Shown: positions 34,825 to 43,917 of the stretch, piece after piece | Numbering within the stretch: the stretch's first letter is position 1 | Layout: the number at the start of each line of letters is the position of its first letter | DNA from: Desulfocapsa sp. | GTDB lineage: Bacteria > Desulfobacterota > Desulfobulbia > Desulfobulbales > Desulfocapsaceae | Direction: 5' to 3' | Length of the DNA: 55,081 nucleotides | Assembly (NCBI GenBank): GCA_030145625.1 | Contig: JAQYVF010000025.1 | Span: 1 to 55,081, forward strand | Position numbers and translations under genes: made by a program | Notes under the pieces: model-generated | Seen by the model: the letters and a program-made list of their open reading frames with translations, nothing else | The model's database searches: none | What the model was told of the DNA's origin: nothing

Positions 34825-36105
34825 ATGGCAAAGCATGATACACCCTTGTTGGATGAGCTTGAGAGTGGCCCATGGCCAAGCTTCGTTTCCGACATTAAGC
34901 GGCAGGCTGAGAAAAACCCGGATTGTTGGGATATCCTCGGTCAACTCGAGCTGTCTTATAAAGAGAAGATCACTCATTGGAAACATGGCGGTATCGTAGG
35001 TGTATTCGGGTATGGTGGTGGTATTGTTGGTCGTTACTCTGATTTACCCAAGATGTTCCCCGGCGTTGAGCACTTTCATACCGTTCGTGTAAACCAGCCT
35101 GCATCCAAGTACTACTCCACCGAGAATTTGCGTGGCATCTGCGATCTCTGGGAGAAACATGGTTCTGGCATGACGAATATGCACGGTTCTACCGGTGATA
35201 TGGTCCTCCTTGGTTGTCGTACTGAGGCCCTGGAGCCCTTTTTCTGGGATCTGACCCATGGTATGGGACAGGATCTTGGTGGTTCCGGTTCCAACCTTCG
35301 TACCCCTGCCAACTGTCTCGGTCAGTCCCGTTGTGAGTGGTCCTGTTACGATACAGAAGAAACATGTCATCACCTGACCATGCACTATCAGGATGAGATC
35401 CATCGTCCTGCCTTCCCCTACAAGTTTAAATTTAAATTTTCCGGTTGTCCCAATGACTGTGTTGCCGCCATCGCTCGTTCAGATGTGGCGGTTATCGGTA
35501 CCTGGAGAGATGATATTCGTATCGACCAGGCTGCCGTGAAAGAGTATGTTGCAGGAAATTTCGCCTCCAACGGTGGTTCCCATGCCGACGGAGACTGGGG
35601 TGCATTTGACATTCAGAAAGAAGTTATCGACCTCTGTCCCACCGAATGTATGTGGATGGAAGGCGGTGAACTGAAGATCGACAATGCTGAGTGTACTCGC
35701 TGTATGCATTGCATCAATGTTCTGCCTCGTGCCCTGCGTCCAGGCGCACAACAGGGTGCTTCTATCTGTGTCGGTGCTAAGGCTCCGATCCTTGATGGTG
35801 CCCAGTTCGCCACCTTGATTGTTCCCTTCATGGAAATCTCTGCTGACAACGAGTTCGAGAATCTGATCGATTTTATCGAGACTATCTGGGACTGGTGGAT
35901 GGAAGTTGGTAAAAACCGTGAGCGTGTTGGTGAGACCATGCAGCGTGTTGGTTTGCCCACCTTTATCAAGGTTATGGGTATTGAGCCCATTCCGCAGCAC
36001 GTCAGAGAGCCCCGTTCGAATCCCTACGTCTTCTGGCAGGATGAGGAAGTTCCAGGTGGTTTTGAGCGTGATGTTCAAGAGTTCCGTAAAAAACACGCTG
36101 CATAA
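34825..36105 (+). CDS. dsrA: Dissimilatory sulfite reductase subunit alpha
   Basis: A 426-residue DsrA. The siroheme/[4Fe-4S] site is seen as CLGQSRC (CX5C) and SGCPNDC (CX3C). A ferredoxin domain is inserted near residue 270, with CPTEC and CTRCMHC. With DsrB it forms the cytoplasmic alpha2-beta2 enzyme that reduces sulfite, passing the product to DsrC. The length is normal. The leader has AAGGAGG 7 bp before the ATG. Codon use shifts towards a narrow set (GGT, CGT, GTT, AAC), as expected for a very highly expressed gene. dsrB follows after 56 bp. Confidence 0.98.
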   Translation: MAKHDTPLLDELESGPWPSFVSDIKRQAEKNPDCWDILGQLELSYKEKITHWKHGGIVGVFGYGGGIVGRYSDLPKMFPGVEHFHTVRVNQPASKYYSTENLRGICDLWEKHGSGMTNMHGSTGDMVLLGCRTEALEPFFWDLTHGMGQDLGGSGSNLRTPANCLGQSRCEWSCYDTEETCHHLTMHYQDEIHRPAFPYKFKFKFSGCPNDCVAAIARSDVAVIGTWRDDIRIDQAAVKEYVAGNFASNGGSHADGDWGAFDIQKEVIDLCPTECMWMEGGELKIDNAECTRCMHCINVLPRALRPGAQQGASICVGAKAPILDGAQFATLIVPFMEISADNEFENLIDFIETIWDWWMEVGKNRERVGETMQRVGLPTFIKVMGIEPIPQHVREPRSNPYVFWQDEEVPGGFERDVQEFRKKHAA

Positions 36106-36161
36106 GAACATTAATCGAGTTGAGTTAAGCGCTCGAATACATATTCAAGGAGGTTATAATT

Positions 36162-37289
36162 ATGGGTTACGATCCCGCAAATCCGATGGTGGACAGGATT
36201 ACAGACATTGGTCCCCCACATTACGCTAAATTCCATCCCCCGATAATTGCCAATAATAAGGGCAAATGGCTTTATCATGAGATCCCTCAGGCCGGCGTTT
36301 TAATGCATAAATCAGAAACAGGCGACGAGTGTTGGACCGTACGTGTCGGTGCTGCCCGTCTTATTTCTATTGAGCTCATTCGTGAGATGTGTGATGTCGC
36401 TGATGCACACTGCGATGGTTTCCTTCGTTTCACCACCAGGAACAATGTTGAGTTCATGGTAGACTCCAAAGATAAGGTTCAGCCCCTGCTGGACGACCTG
36501 GCTTCTCGCGGTAATAAGTTCCCCGTAGGTGGAACCGGAGCCGGTATAACCAACATCGTTCATACCCAGGGTTGGGTACATTGTCATACCCCTGCTACCG
36601 ATGCTTCTGGTGTTGTGAAGGCGGTAATGGATGAGCTGTTTGATTACTTCACATCCATGAAGCTCCCTGCTCAGGTTCGTATCGCTCTGGCCTGTTGTCT
36701 GAACATGTGTGGTGCTGTACATGCTTCCGATATCGCCATCCTTGGTGTCCATCGCAAGCCCCCCATGATCGATCATACCCGTATCAGCGGTGTTTGCGAG
36801 CTGCCTCTGGCCATCGCTTCCTGTCCTCTTGGCGCGGTTAAACCTGCCAAGGCCGAAGTAGACGGTAAAGAGATCAAGACCGTTAAGGTCAACGTTGATC
36901 GTTGTATGTTCTGTGGTAACTGTTACACCATGTGTCCTGCAATGCCTCTGGCTGATCCTGATGGCGACGGTATTGCCATCCTTGTTGGTGGTAAGGTCTC
37001 CAATTCCAGATCTGCCCCTAAATTCTCCAAACTGGTTATTCCCTTCATACCCAACACTCCGCCACGCTGGCCTGAGACTGTTGCTGCCGTGAAGAATATC
37101 CTGGAGACCTATGCCAAAGACGCTAAGAAATATGAGCGTGTTGGCGAATGGGCCGAGCGTATTGGTTGGGAGAAATTCTTTGAAAAATGTGATATCCCCT
37201 TTACTATCAAGTCCATCGATGATTATCGTCTGGCCTATGATACCTGGCGTACAACGACACAGTTCAAGTACACCAATCACATCAAGTAA
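36162..37289 (+). CDS. dsrB: Dissimilatory sulfite reductase subunit beta
   Basis: A 375-residue DsrB. The siroheme-binding cysteines are present as [13 protein letters not shown] and ACCLNMCG. The inserted ferredoxin domain shows [14 protein letters not shown], which ligates a [4Fe-4S] cluster. AAGGAGG lies upstream of the ATG at 36162. It pairs with DsrA in the catalytic tetramer and carries the functional siroheme. A perfect hairpin lies between its stop and dsrD (37303-37333). Codon bias is as strong as in dsrA. Confidence 0.98.
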   Translation: MGYDPANPMVDRITDIGPPHYAKFHPPIIANNKGKWLYHEIPQAGVLMHKSETGDECWTVRVGAARLISIELIREMCDVADAHCDGFLRFTTRNNVEFMVDSKDKVQPLLDDLASRGNKFPVGGTGAGITNIVHTQGWVHCHTPATDASGVVKAVMDELFDYFTSMKLPAQVRIALACCLNMCGAVHASDIAILGVHRKPPMIDHTRISGVCELPLAIASCPLGAVKPAKAEVDGKEIKTVKVNVDRCMFCGNCYTMCPAMPLADPDGDGIAILVGGKVSNSRSAPKFSKLVIPFIPNTPPRWPETVAAVKNILETYAKDAKKYERVGEWAERIGWEKFFEKCDIPFTIKSIDDYRLAYDTWRTTTQFKYTNHIK

Positions 37290-37302
37290 TTGATCTGATA
37301 GT

Positions 37303-37333
37303 CGCAGTCGAGGAGATCCTTTTCTCGACTGCG
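37303..37333 (+). other. Hairpin between dsrB and dsrD
   Basis: CGCAGTCGAG (37303-37312) pairs perfectly with CTCGACTGCG (37324-37333) around an 11 nt loop, starting 13 bp after the dsrB stop. TTTCTC follows, a poor T-tract, so read-through into dsrD is likely. It could protect the dsrAB mRNA 3' end or partly terminate, giving less DsrD than DsrAB. Confidence 0.7.
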
Positions 37334-37380
37334 TTTCTCAGTCATTTGCCTGATAACACTTTGCTTTAGGAGTATGTGTT

Positions 37381-37626
37381 ATGGCACTTAGTGATGACGA
37401 GCTTAAAGCTGCAATTATTGAAAAGGCTAAAAAAGCCCCTAAACCGCAGCTTTATATAAAAGATTTTTATAAATGCGATCCTGATACTAAGCCTCGCGCG
37501 ATTAAGAATATGGCCAATTTACTGGTAAGAGAAGGAGAATTGATGTTCTGGTCCTCCGGTTCTACCACCATGTATGCCCGTCCTGATCGTATCAAAAATG
37601 AAGAGGGAGATGAGGGGGTAAATTAA
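37381..37626 (+). CDS. dsrD: Dissimilatory sulfite reductase accessory protein DsrD
   Basis: An 81-residue winged-helix-like protein found next to dsrAB in sulfate reducers. The sequence has the expected helical N-terminus (SDDELKAAIIEKAKKAPK), the central LYIKDFYKCDPDTKPRAIKN and the aromatic wing (MFWSSGSTTMYARP). DsrD is an allosteric activator of DsrAB. An AGGAG lies upstream of the ATG. It is typical of organisms running Dsr in the reductive direction and disproportionators. A terminator ends the operon 34 bp after the stop; the usual dsrN does not follow. Confidence 0.97.
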   Translation: MALSDDELKAAIIEKAKKAPKPQLYIKDFYKCDPDTKPRAIKNMANLLVREGELMFWSSGSTTMYARPDRIKNEEGDEGVN

Positions 37627-37659
37627 CCTTTATTTTCTTTTTCACGTTTGTTTTTAAAA

Positions 37660-37693
37660 GGTACAGAGTTTTCTCTCTGTACCTTTTTTTTTT
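37660..37693 (+). terminator. Rho-independent terminator of dsrABD
   Basis: GGTACAGAG (37660-37668) pairs with CTCTGTACC (37675-37683), a perfect 9 bp stem with a TTTTCT loop, followed by about ten T residues. It separates dsrABD from birA. Confidence 0.93.
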
Positions 37694-37707
37694 CAAAAAA
37701 ATGGATC

Positions 37708-38463
37708 ATGGACCAGATAATTCGTCTGCACTTGACCAGGTCAACCAATGAGGATGCCTATGCACTAGCCCTCAAGGGGGCTGCACATGGCTGTGGGGTG
37801 CTTGCAGAACAGCAGAGTCATGGGAGAGGGCGATTGGGCAGGGAATGGGTCTCTTCTCCGGGAACCGGTCTCTATTGCTCTATTATCATCAGGCCTTCAC
37901 TGCCGCCGATGGAGTTTCCTCGTATTACTCTTACAGCAGGCCTTGCCCTCTGCTCAGCCATCACCTCTCTCACCACTCGTCCCTTTGGCCTGAAATGGCC
38001 CAATGATCTCTATTGCGACGGAAAAAAGTGCGGAGGGATATTGGTTGAGTCCTCACCACTTCACAATGGAGAGGAAAATCTCTTTGCCATCGTTGGCATA
38101 GGGGTGAACGTCAATATTCCTCGCGATGGCTTTCCCAAAGCACTTGCAGAAAAGGCTAGCTCTCTGCTTATAGAAACAGCAGCCTTATGGGATATCTCTG
38201 ATTTATACGATACTATTCATGACTCCCTTCTCCATCATATTGCTATTCATGAACAACAAGGTTTTGCTGAAATTTTGAAAAGATGGAGAATGTGTGACGT
38301 TCTCTATGAAAAAGAGATGCAGTGGCTGACCAATGAGGGGAAGGTTATTCGCGGCTGGGGAATGGGACCGGATGCAGACGGTCAGTTAGTAGCCAGGGAT
38401 AAGGAAGGCGGATTACACAAAATCCTTTCCGGAGATGTACAGCTTTTTGAGAAAAATCAGTGA
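37708..38463 (+). CDS. birA: Biotin-[acetyl-CoA-carboxylase] ligase (BirA without HTH)
   Basis: A 251-residue monofunctional biotin protein ligase. It shows the biotinyl-AMP site SHGRGRLGREW, then PGTGLYCSIII, GLKWPNDLYCDGKKCGGIL and a C-terminal SH3-like domain. The N-terminal DNA-binding domain of E. coli BirA is missing, so it should modify carboxylases without repressing a bio operon. The true start is ATG 37708; the in-frame extension back to 37648 covers the dsr terminator. The gene starts 15 bp after that terminator, so it needs either read-through or its own promoter, which I could not identify. Confidence 0.9.
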   Translation: MDQIIRLHLTRSTNEDAYALALKGAAHGCGVLAEQQSHGRGRLGREWVSSPGTGLYCSIIIRPSLPPMEFPRITLTAGLALCSAITSLTTRPFGLKWPNDLYCDGKKCGGILVESSPLHNGEENLFAIVGIGVNVNIPRDGFPKALAEKASSLLIETAALWDISDLYDTIHDSLLHHIAIHEQQGFAEILKRWRMCDVLYEKEMQWLTNEGKVIRGWGMGPDADGQLVARDKEGGLHKILSGDVQLFEKNQ

Positions 38464-38511
38464 AGAGCACCGGATAAATTAATAGCCGATGCCCTTTCCT
38501 GTCTGAATCTG

Positions 38512-39810
38512 TTAATACCTGTAATATTCGGGCTTATATGGTCCTTCAACAGGTACACCTATATAGTCGGCCTGTTCGTTGCTTAAGGTTGTGAGGTGGG
38601 CATCGATCTTCTGCAGGTGCAGTCGTGCAACTTTCTCATCGAGACTTTTGGGAAGGAAGTAGACCTTGTTCTCATATTTTTCTGAGTTTTCCCACAACTC
38701 AATCTGGGCCAGTACCTGGTTGGTGAAGGAGTTGCTCATGACAAAGCTTGGGTGGCCTGTGGCGCAGCCAAGGTTAACCAGGCGACCTTCGGCAAGGACT
38801 ATGATTTTTTTGCCATCAGGGAAGACGACATGATCTACCTGGGGCTTGATGTTCTCCCAGGTGAGGTCTCTGATACCGGCTATGTCTATTTCGGAATCAA
38901 AATGTCCAATATTGCAGACAATGGCTTCGGCTGGCATCTGTTCCATATGGGTTCTGGTGATGACATTGAGGTTACCGGTACAGGTGACATATATATTTCC
39001 CTTTGCGGCAATTTCTTCCATGGTCACGACTCGATAACCTTCCATCGCTGCCTGCAGGGCACAGATGGGATCTACTTCAGTGACATAGACAGTGGCGCCC
39101 ATGCCACGGAGTGCTTGGGCACAGCCCTTACCAACATCTCCATAGCCGACGACAACTGCATTTTTTCCGGCAATCATGACATCCGTGGCACGCTTGATAC
39201 CATCAATAAGGGATTCGCGGCAGCCATAGAGGTTGTCAAACTTAGATTTGGTGACGGAGTCGTTGACATTGAAGGATGGGCACATCAGCTTGCCAGCACG
39301 AGCCATCTCATTGAGACGGTGAACACCAGTGGTGGTCTCTTCACTGATTCCTTTGATATCCTTCATTTCTTCTTTGTATTTCTCATGCATGATAAGAGTG
39401 AGGTCGCCACCATCGTCAAGGATCATGTTGGGCCTCCATCCATCGGGACCGAAGATGGTCTGGTCGATACACCACCAGAATTCTTCTTCGTTTTCACCTT
39501 TCCAGGCAAAGGTAGGAATTCCTACATCTGCCATGGCAGCCGCTGCATGATCTTGAGTGGAAAAGATATTGCAGGATGACCAGCGGAGTTCAGCTCCCAG
39601 GTCAACTAAGGTTTCCATAAGTACTGCGGTCTGAATAGTCATATGCAGGCAGCCCGCAATTCGAGCGCCTTTCAAGGGTTGGGCGTCATGATATTCTTTA
39701 CGCAGCGCCATGAGTCCGGGCATCTCGGTCTCGGCTATTTTGATTTCCTCGCGTCCCCAGGCAGCAAGGGACATATCAGCTACTTTATAATCATTAGTAG
39801 TATCACTCAT
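38512..39810 (-). CDS. ahcY: S-adenosylhomocysteine hydrolase
   Basis: A 432-residue NAD-dependent enzyme that splits SAH to adenosine and homocysteine. The substrate segment ([12 protein letters not shown]) and the NAD-binding [15 protein letters not shown] are intact, with [11 protein letters not shown] and the C-terminal tail ending YKPEYYRY as expected. I start at ATG 39810, with GAGGA 7 bp upstream; the longer frame adds residues without similarity. metK lies upstream on the same strand, with a probable terminator hairpin between them. It regenerates homocysteine for the SAM cycle. Confidence 0.97.
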   Translation of the reverse strand: MSDTTNDYKVADMSLAAWGREEIKIAETEMPGLMALRKEYHDAQPLKGARIAGCLHMTIQTAVLMETLVDLGAELRWSSCNIFSTQDHAAAAMADVGIPTFAWKGENEEEFWWCIDQTIFGPDGWRPNMILDDGGDLTLIMHEKYKEEMKDIKGISEETTTGVHRLNEMARAGKLMCPSFNVNDSVTKSKFDNLYGCRESLIDGIKRATDVMIAGKNAVVVGYGDVGKGCAQALRGMGATVYVTEVDPICALQAAMEGYRVVTMEEIAAKGNIYVTCTGNLNVITRTHMEQMPAEAIVCNIGHFDSEIDIAGIRDLTWENIKPQVDHVVFPDGKKIIVLAEGRLVNLGCATGHPSFVMSNSFTNQVLAQIELWENSEKYENKVYFLPKSLDEKVARLHLQKIDAHLTTLSNEQADYIGVPVEGPYKPEYYRY

Positions 39811-39836
39811 TATACTATCCTCATTGATATCTTGTG

Positions 39837-39874
39837 AAAAAGAAAGACCCATCTGCTACAATGAACAGATGGGT
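39837..39874 (-). terminator. Terminator between metK and ahcY
   Basis: Read on the minus strand, ACCCATCTG pairs with CAGATGGGT (9 bp, 10 nt loop; plus-strand 39847-39855 and 39866-39874), followed by CTTTCTTTTTC. It starts 25 bp after the metK stop. The interrupted T-tract suggests partial termination, so some read-through into ahcY is likely. Confidence 0.65.
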
Positions 39875-39899
39875 TTGATATAGGTTTTAGAGAAAAGGG

Positions 39900-41063
39900 T
39901 TATAGTCCGGCATCACTCTTGAGGGCTTCAGCCTTGTCTGTTCTCTCCCAGGTGAAATCATCAAGTTCACGGCCAAAATGTCCATAGGCTGCGGTTGACT
40001 GATAGATAGGACGGAGAAGATTCAGGTGCTGGACAATGGCCTTGGGTCGCAAATCAAAGTGGCGGCTGATCAGGGCCTTGATGGCATCGTCATCAATCTT
40101 TCCGGTGCCGTAGCTTTCTACATTGATGGATACCGGTTGGGAGATACCGATAGCGTAGGCAATCTGGACTTCCAACTCTGAGGCGATACCGGCAGCAACC
40201 ATATTTTTGGCGACATATCGGCCCATGTAGGCCGAAGAGCGGTCAACCTTGGAGGGATCTTTACCGGAAAAGGCACCGCCACCATGGGACCCTTTACCAC
40301 CATATGTATCCACGATAATTTTTCTACCGGTAACCCCGCAATCACCTACAGGACCGCCTATGACAAATCTGCCGGTGGGGTTGATAAAGAATTTTGTGTT
40401 TTTATCAACCATGCCAGAAGGTAGAGTGGGTTTGATGATAAGTTCCATAACCGCTTCTTGAAGATCGGCATGGGAAACAGACTCATCATGCTGGGTGGAA
40501 AGCACTACCGCATCAATTCGTTTGGCCTTGTTGGCCTCATATTCGACGGTGACCTGACTTTTAGCGTCTGGACGCAGCCAGGGAAGTTGACCTGATTTGC
40601 GCACATCGGCCTGGCATTTGGTAAGGCGATGGGCATAGGTGATAGGCATGGGCATGAGAACTCGCGTCTCATCGCAGGCATAACCGAACATCAGACCCTG
40701 GTCTCCGGCACCCTGGTCCAGGTCCATTCCACTTCCCTCATCGACACCCATGGCGATATCTGCAGATTGTTTGTCAATGGAAGTGAGGACTGCACATGAT
40801 TGCCAGTCAAATCCCATGTCTGAAGAGTTATATCCTATGGAGCGAATAGTCTGACGCACTACATCAGACATGTCAACCCAGGCGCTGGTGGTTATTTCTC
40901 CAGCGATAATGGCCATACCAGTGGTAACCATGGTCTCGCAGGCGACGCGTCCGGCTGGATCCTGTCGAAGGATAGAATCGAGGATGGCGTCTGAGATCTG
41001 ATCTGCTACTTTGTCAGGATGACCCTCTGACACAGATTCAGAGGTAAAAAAGTGATTTGACAT
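39900..41063 (-). CDS. metK: S-adenosylmethionine synthetase
   Basis: A 387-residue enzyme that makes SAM from ATP and methionine. The signatures [19 protein letters not shown] (N-terminal, with the metal-binding residues), [16 protein letters not shown] and [16 protein letters not shown] are all present. GGAG lies upstream of the ATG. A perfect TATAAT at 41086-41081 (minus) could be its -10 box, though the -35 is poor. No SAM riboswitch is recognisable in the leader, which is only about 40 nt from that box. It is divergent from the AcuI-like gene and upstream of ahcY. Confidence 0.97.
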   Translation of the reverse strand: MSNHFFTSESVSEGHPDKVADQISDAILDSILRQDPAGRVACETMVTTGMAIIAGEITTSAWVDMSDVVRQTIRSIGYNSSDMGFDWQSCAVLTSIDKQSADIAMGVDEGSGMDLDQGAGDQGLMFGYACDETRVLMPMPITYAHRLTKCQADVRKSGQLPWLRPDAKSQVTVEYEANKAKRIDAVVLSTQHDESVSHADLQEAVMELIIKPTLPSGMVDKNTKFFINPTGRFVIGGPVGDCGVTGRKIIVDTYGGKGSHGGGAFSGKDPSKVDRSSAYMGRYVAKNMVAAGIASELEVQIAYAIGISQPVSINVESYGTGKIDDDAIKALISRHFDLRPKAIVQHLNLLRPIYQSTAAYGHFGRELDDFTWERTDKAEALKSDAGL

Positions 41064-41280
41064 TGAAGGTCTCCGTTGAAATTATACTGTCATTTTCGCG
41101 GTTGTGAAAATAATTGGGGAATATGATAGTATCGAGATTTACATTGTGATTTTACAAAAAACAACTTTGAACTATGACGTTGTATGGCCTGTGTTGTCAA
41201 GGGAAAATGGCGAATAGGTAAGTTTTTTTGGGGTTGCAGTCGGTTTGCTTCAGCATACTATACAGAGAGAGGGCGATCAT

Positions 41281-42324
41281 ATGGGAAAAGACCAGGCTAC
41301 CTATAGGGCAATGGTTGTATGGGAGAAAGAAAAGGATAAATTTGTTTGTGAGGTTAAAGCACTGGACTTTGGGGAATTGCCCGATGATGAAGTGCTGGTA
41401 AAAGTCCATTATTCGTCGTTGAATTATAAAGATGCCTTGTCTGCCTCCGGCAACCGTGGAGTAACAAGAAGATATCCGCATGTGCCTGGTATTGATGCGG
41501 TGGGAGTGATTGAACGGTCACCAAGTCCGGCATGGAAGCCGGGAGATAAAGTGATTGTTTCAGGCTTTGATCTGGGGATGAACCATGACGGTGGATTTGC
41601 TGAATACCTGAGTGCTCCCCAAGAGTGGTTGGTACCTCTCCCAAAAGAGATGCGTTTTGAAGAGAGTATGAGTTGGGGGACAGCAGGATTTACTGCTGCA
41701 CAGTGCGTTGCTAAACTTCTTGAAAACGGGGTGTCACCCCATAAGGGAAAAGTCCTGGTTACTGGGGCCTCCGGTGGGGTTGGCTCGGTGTCTGTCGCGA
41801 TTCTTGCAAAATTGGGGTTTGAGGTTGTGGCTGTCACTGGAAAAGATGCGGGCCGGTATTTGCAAATCCTTGGTGCCGCTGAGGTCCTGACGAGAGAGGG
41901 CTTTTTGCAAGATAACAGCAAACTGCTTCTACAGGAGCAATGGGCAGGCGTTGTGGATACCGTTGGGGGGGAATATCTTGAGACTGCGATCAAGCAGGGG
42001 AGGTATGGCTCCACTGTGACATGTTGCGGCAATGCAGCTTCAGCTGATCTTCATCTTTCAGTCTATCCTTTTATTTTGCGCGGGGTGACCCTTGTCGGAA
42101 TAGACTCTGCACAATGTCCGGTTTTAAGAAGAACTGAGCTCTGGCAAAAGATGGCCGGTGAATGGGCTTTGGAGCAGCTTGCCGATCTTGTAACAGTGAT
42201 TACTTTAAACGAACTCGAGAAAAATATCGGTAAAATTCTGGCAGGAAAGGTAACGGGTCGAATCGTTGTCAGAATGATAGCGCCTCCCGATAGATTGGTC
42301 AATAACGGTAAAGAATCACAGTGA
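41281..42324 (+). CDS. YhdH/YhfP-family (AcuI-like) NADPH-dependent oxidoreductase
   Basis: A 347-residue zinc-free medium-chain dehydrogenase/reductase. The N-terminal GroES-like domain contains SSLNYKDALSASGN and PHVPGIDAVGVIE. The Rossmann domain has VTGASGGVGSVSVAILAKLG, the NADPH-binding glycine motif, and VDTVGGEYLE follows. The family includes AcuI, which reduces acryloyl-CoA, and YhdH. The Zn-binding cysteines of alcohol dehydrogenases are absent. ATG 41281 is chosen, with GAGGG 9 bp upstream. The gene begins divergently from metK and is followed by kdsD 22 bp later. The substrate is inferred only from family. Confidence 0.85.
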   Translation: MGKDQATYRAMVVWEKEKDKFVCEVKALDFGELPDDEVLVKVHYSSLNYKDALSASGNRGVTRRYPHVPGIDAVGVIERSPSPAWKPGDKVIVSGFDLGMNHDGGFAEYLSAPQEWLVPLPKEMRFEESMSWGTAGFTAAQCVAKLLENGVSPHKGKVLVTGASGGVGSVSVAILAKLGFEVVAVTGKDAGRYLQILGAAEVLTREGFLQDNSKLLLQEQWAGVVDTVGGEYLETAIKQGRYGSTVTCCGNAASADLHLSVYPFILRGVTLVGIDSAQCPVLRRTELWQKMAGEWALEQLADLVTVITLNELEKNIGKILAGKVTGRIVVRMIAPPDRLVNNGKESQ

Positions 42325-42346
42325 AAATATGTAAGGAGTAATGGTA

Positions 42347-43318
42347 ATGTCCATAGAAGAAGCTCAGGAAGTTCTGGCAATTGAAGAGCAGGGGCTGGCT
42401 GCCGTTCGAGAGCGTATTGGAGAGGAGTTTAATCAAGCGGTGGAAGCGATTCTCTCTTGTCCCACCAGATTGGTCATCACCGGTATTGGAAAATCCGGTA
42501 TTGTCGGGCAAAAAATTTCTGCCACATTAAATTCCACAGGCACCCCCTCTTTTTTCCTTCACCCGGTGGAGGCCATGCATGGTGATTTGGGAATGGTGGC
42601 TCCATCAGATGTGGTGGTTGCTATTTCCTATTCAGGAGAAACTACAGAACTCAACGGGCTTCTGATAAGTCTGAAAAAAAGAGGGACAACTATCATTGCC
42701 ATGACCGGTGGTTGTGAATCTACGCTTGCCAGATCCAGTGATATTGTCCTTGATATTCATGTTCCAATGGAGGCATGCCCCCTTGGCCTTGCCCCCACAG
42801 CTAGCACCACTGCAACCCTTGCTATGGGCGATGCCCTTGCCGTTGTACTTTTAAAGAGGAAGCAGTTCAGGGCTTCCGATTTCCGTGAGAATCATCCGGG
42901 CGGCAGTCTTGGTGAAAGGTTGAAGGTTAATGTCAGTGAGGTCATGTTAAAGGATGAGGCAATCCCGTCTGTAAAGTTGGGAACGCCGGCTGCCTCGGCA
43001 GTGGCTGTATTAAACAGGGAGAATATTGGCGCCGTGCTGATTATAGATGAGGCATGTAAAGTGAGAGGGATTGTCACTGACGGAGATGTCAGGCGTGCCA
43101 TGGTGGAAGATCTGAATCTCTCAACTATAAAGGTGGATGAGATGATGACTGTTGATCCGGTTACCATTCAGGGTGATGTCCAGGCTGTTGATGCCTTGAG
43201 CATCATGCAGCAGCATGAGATAACGATTTTACCCATTGTTGATAAGCGATTAGGGCTGATCGGGATTCTTCATCTGCATAATTTGCTGGGCAAAGGCGAA
43301 TTTCGTTTTTTAGTGTGA
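42347..43318 (+). CDS. kdsD: Arabinose-5-phosphate isomerase (KdsD/KpsF)
   Basis: A 323-residue protein with an N-terminal SIS domain (VITGIGKSGIVGQKISATL and ISYSGETTELNGLL) and two C-terminal CBS domains from about residue 200. It converts ribulose-5-P to arabinose-5-P, the first step to KDO for lipopolysaccharide, consistent with a Gram-negative envelope. The conserved FFLHPVEAMHGDLGMV and LGLAPTASTTATLAMGDALA are present. ATG 42347 is preferred, 8 bp after AAGGAG. No other KDO gene (kdsA, kdsB, kdsC) is adjacent. The CBS pair usually regulates or binds nucleotides. Confidence 0.93.
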   Translation: MSIEEAQEVLAIEEQGLAAVRERIGEEFNQAVEAILSCPTRLVITGIGKSGIVGQKISATLNSTGTPSFFLHPVEAMHGDLGMVAPSDVVVAISYSGETTELNGLLISLKKRGTTIIAMTGGCESTLARSSDIVLDIHVPMEACPLGLAPTASTTATLAMGDALAVVLLKRKQFRASDFRENHPGGSLGERLKVNVSEVMLKDEAIPSVKLGTPAASAVAVLNRENIGAVLIIDEACKVRGIVTDGDVRRAMVEDLNLSTIKVDEMMTVDPVTIQGDVQAVDALSIMQQHEITILPIVDKRLGLIGILHLHNLLGKGEFRFLV

Positions 43319-43327
43319 GGAGAATAT

Positions 43328-43534
43328 ATGTGTCAGATGAGTGTGTTTGTTGTTGAGAATGAAAAGGAAGAGCTGGTGATGGAAAGCGTTACCAGGTTGG
43401 AAGTCAGGGAGGGGGGGGTTGAGGTCAGTACCTTTTTTGAAGAACCGAAGTTTGTGCCGGGGGTTCAGGTGCAATCCATTGATTTTCTGGCCGGGAAGGT
43501 TTTTGTAGGATCTCTACTTGAGACTTCTAAGTAA
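43328..43534 (+). CDS. CooT-family nickel-binding protein
   Basis: A 68-residue protein beginning MCQMSVFV, with the CooT family hallmark of Cys2 directly after the start Met. In the Rhodospirillum CooT dimer this Cys is the nickel site. The remainder, TRLEVREGGVEVSTFFEEP and IDFLAGKVFVGSL, is the SH3-like barrel of the family. The ribosome-binding site GAGGAG is 7 bp upstream. It follows kdsD by 9 bp and precedes a small protein with a His7 tail. No CO dehydrogenase or hydrogenase gene is in the window, so the client enzyme is unknown. Confidence 0.87.
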   Translation: MCQMSVFVVENEKEELVMESVTRLEVREGGVEVSTFFEEPKFVPGVQVQSIDFLAGKVFVGSLLETSK

Positions 43535-43606
43535 AAACAAATCTGCCTTGTCTTCCGGTCTGTTTTTAAAAAATATATACCACTGGAGTGAGTTGGAGAA
43601 GAACAA

Positions 43607-43864
43607 ATGAATCAGTTAGAAAAATTACAGGTATTGCTTCCACACTGGATTGAGCATAATCGAGGTCATGCGGAAGAGTGTCGAAAATGGACGACTACCC
43701 TGGCAGCAGAAAGTGAAGAAGCGGAAGACGATGTAAGGTCGCAACTTGACGCTGCCCTGCTTGCCATGGAGACTGTTGGGGACTGTTTGGAAAAGGCTTT
43801 GTTGACAGCGGGTGGCGCTAAGAAGGATACAGAAAGCGGTCACCATCATCACCATCATCATTAA
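43607..43864 (+). CDS. Small helical protein with a C-terminal His7 tail
   Basis: An 85-residue protein. The N-terminal LLPHWIEHNRGHAEECRKWT carries three His and one Cys; the rest is two short amphipathic helices. Residues 79-85 are seven consecutive His, encoded by mixed CAC and CAT codons, right before the TAA. The core resembles the small proteins found beside CooT genes in Desulfobacterota (DUF8180-like, by memory). A poly-His tail is a strong nickel or zinc binder, and the CooT neighbour supports nickel storage or delivery. Flanking DNA is ordinary chromosome with no vector sequence, so I read the tail as natural. Confidence 0.78.
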   Translation: MNQLEKLQVLLPHWIEHNRGHAEECRKWTTTLAAESEEAEDDVRSQLDAALLAMETVGDCLEKALLTAGGAKKDTESGHHHHHHH

Positions 43865-43881
43865 TTTCAAGGTACCCTTCA
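43865..43881. repeat. Probable remnant of the MITE-like repeat
   Basis: Seventeen bases, TTTCAAGGTACCCTTCA, lie directly after the stop codon of the poly-His gene. They are identical to the outer end of repeat copy 2 plus its flanking CTTCA (complement of 2669-2685). The rest of the element is missing, so this may be a deletion scar or a chance match. Confidence 0.35.
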
Positions 43882-43917
43882 GGTGTTCTTCAGACAGGCA
43901 TGCTGTACCAGGAGAGC

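Noticed and set aside
35479-36111. Long open frame on the minus strand opposite dsrA (210 codons)
   Set aside because: It is antisense to a gene with strong codon bias, has no ribosome-binding site and no recognisable domain; the opposite-strand openness follows from that bias.
36312-37280. Long open frame on the minus strand opposite dsrB (322 codons)
   Set aside because: Same explanation as for dsrA: a shadow of a biased, certain gene. The product has low complexity in Thr and Gly and no known motif.
43841-43861. His7 codons as a cloning tag or simple-sequence repeat artefact
   Set aside because: The surrounding DNA is normal chromosome, the codons are mixed CAC and CAT, the stop follows at once, and the CooT-like neighbour makes metal binding natural.
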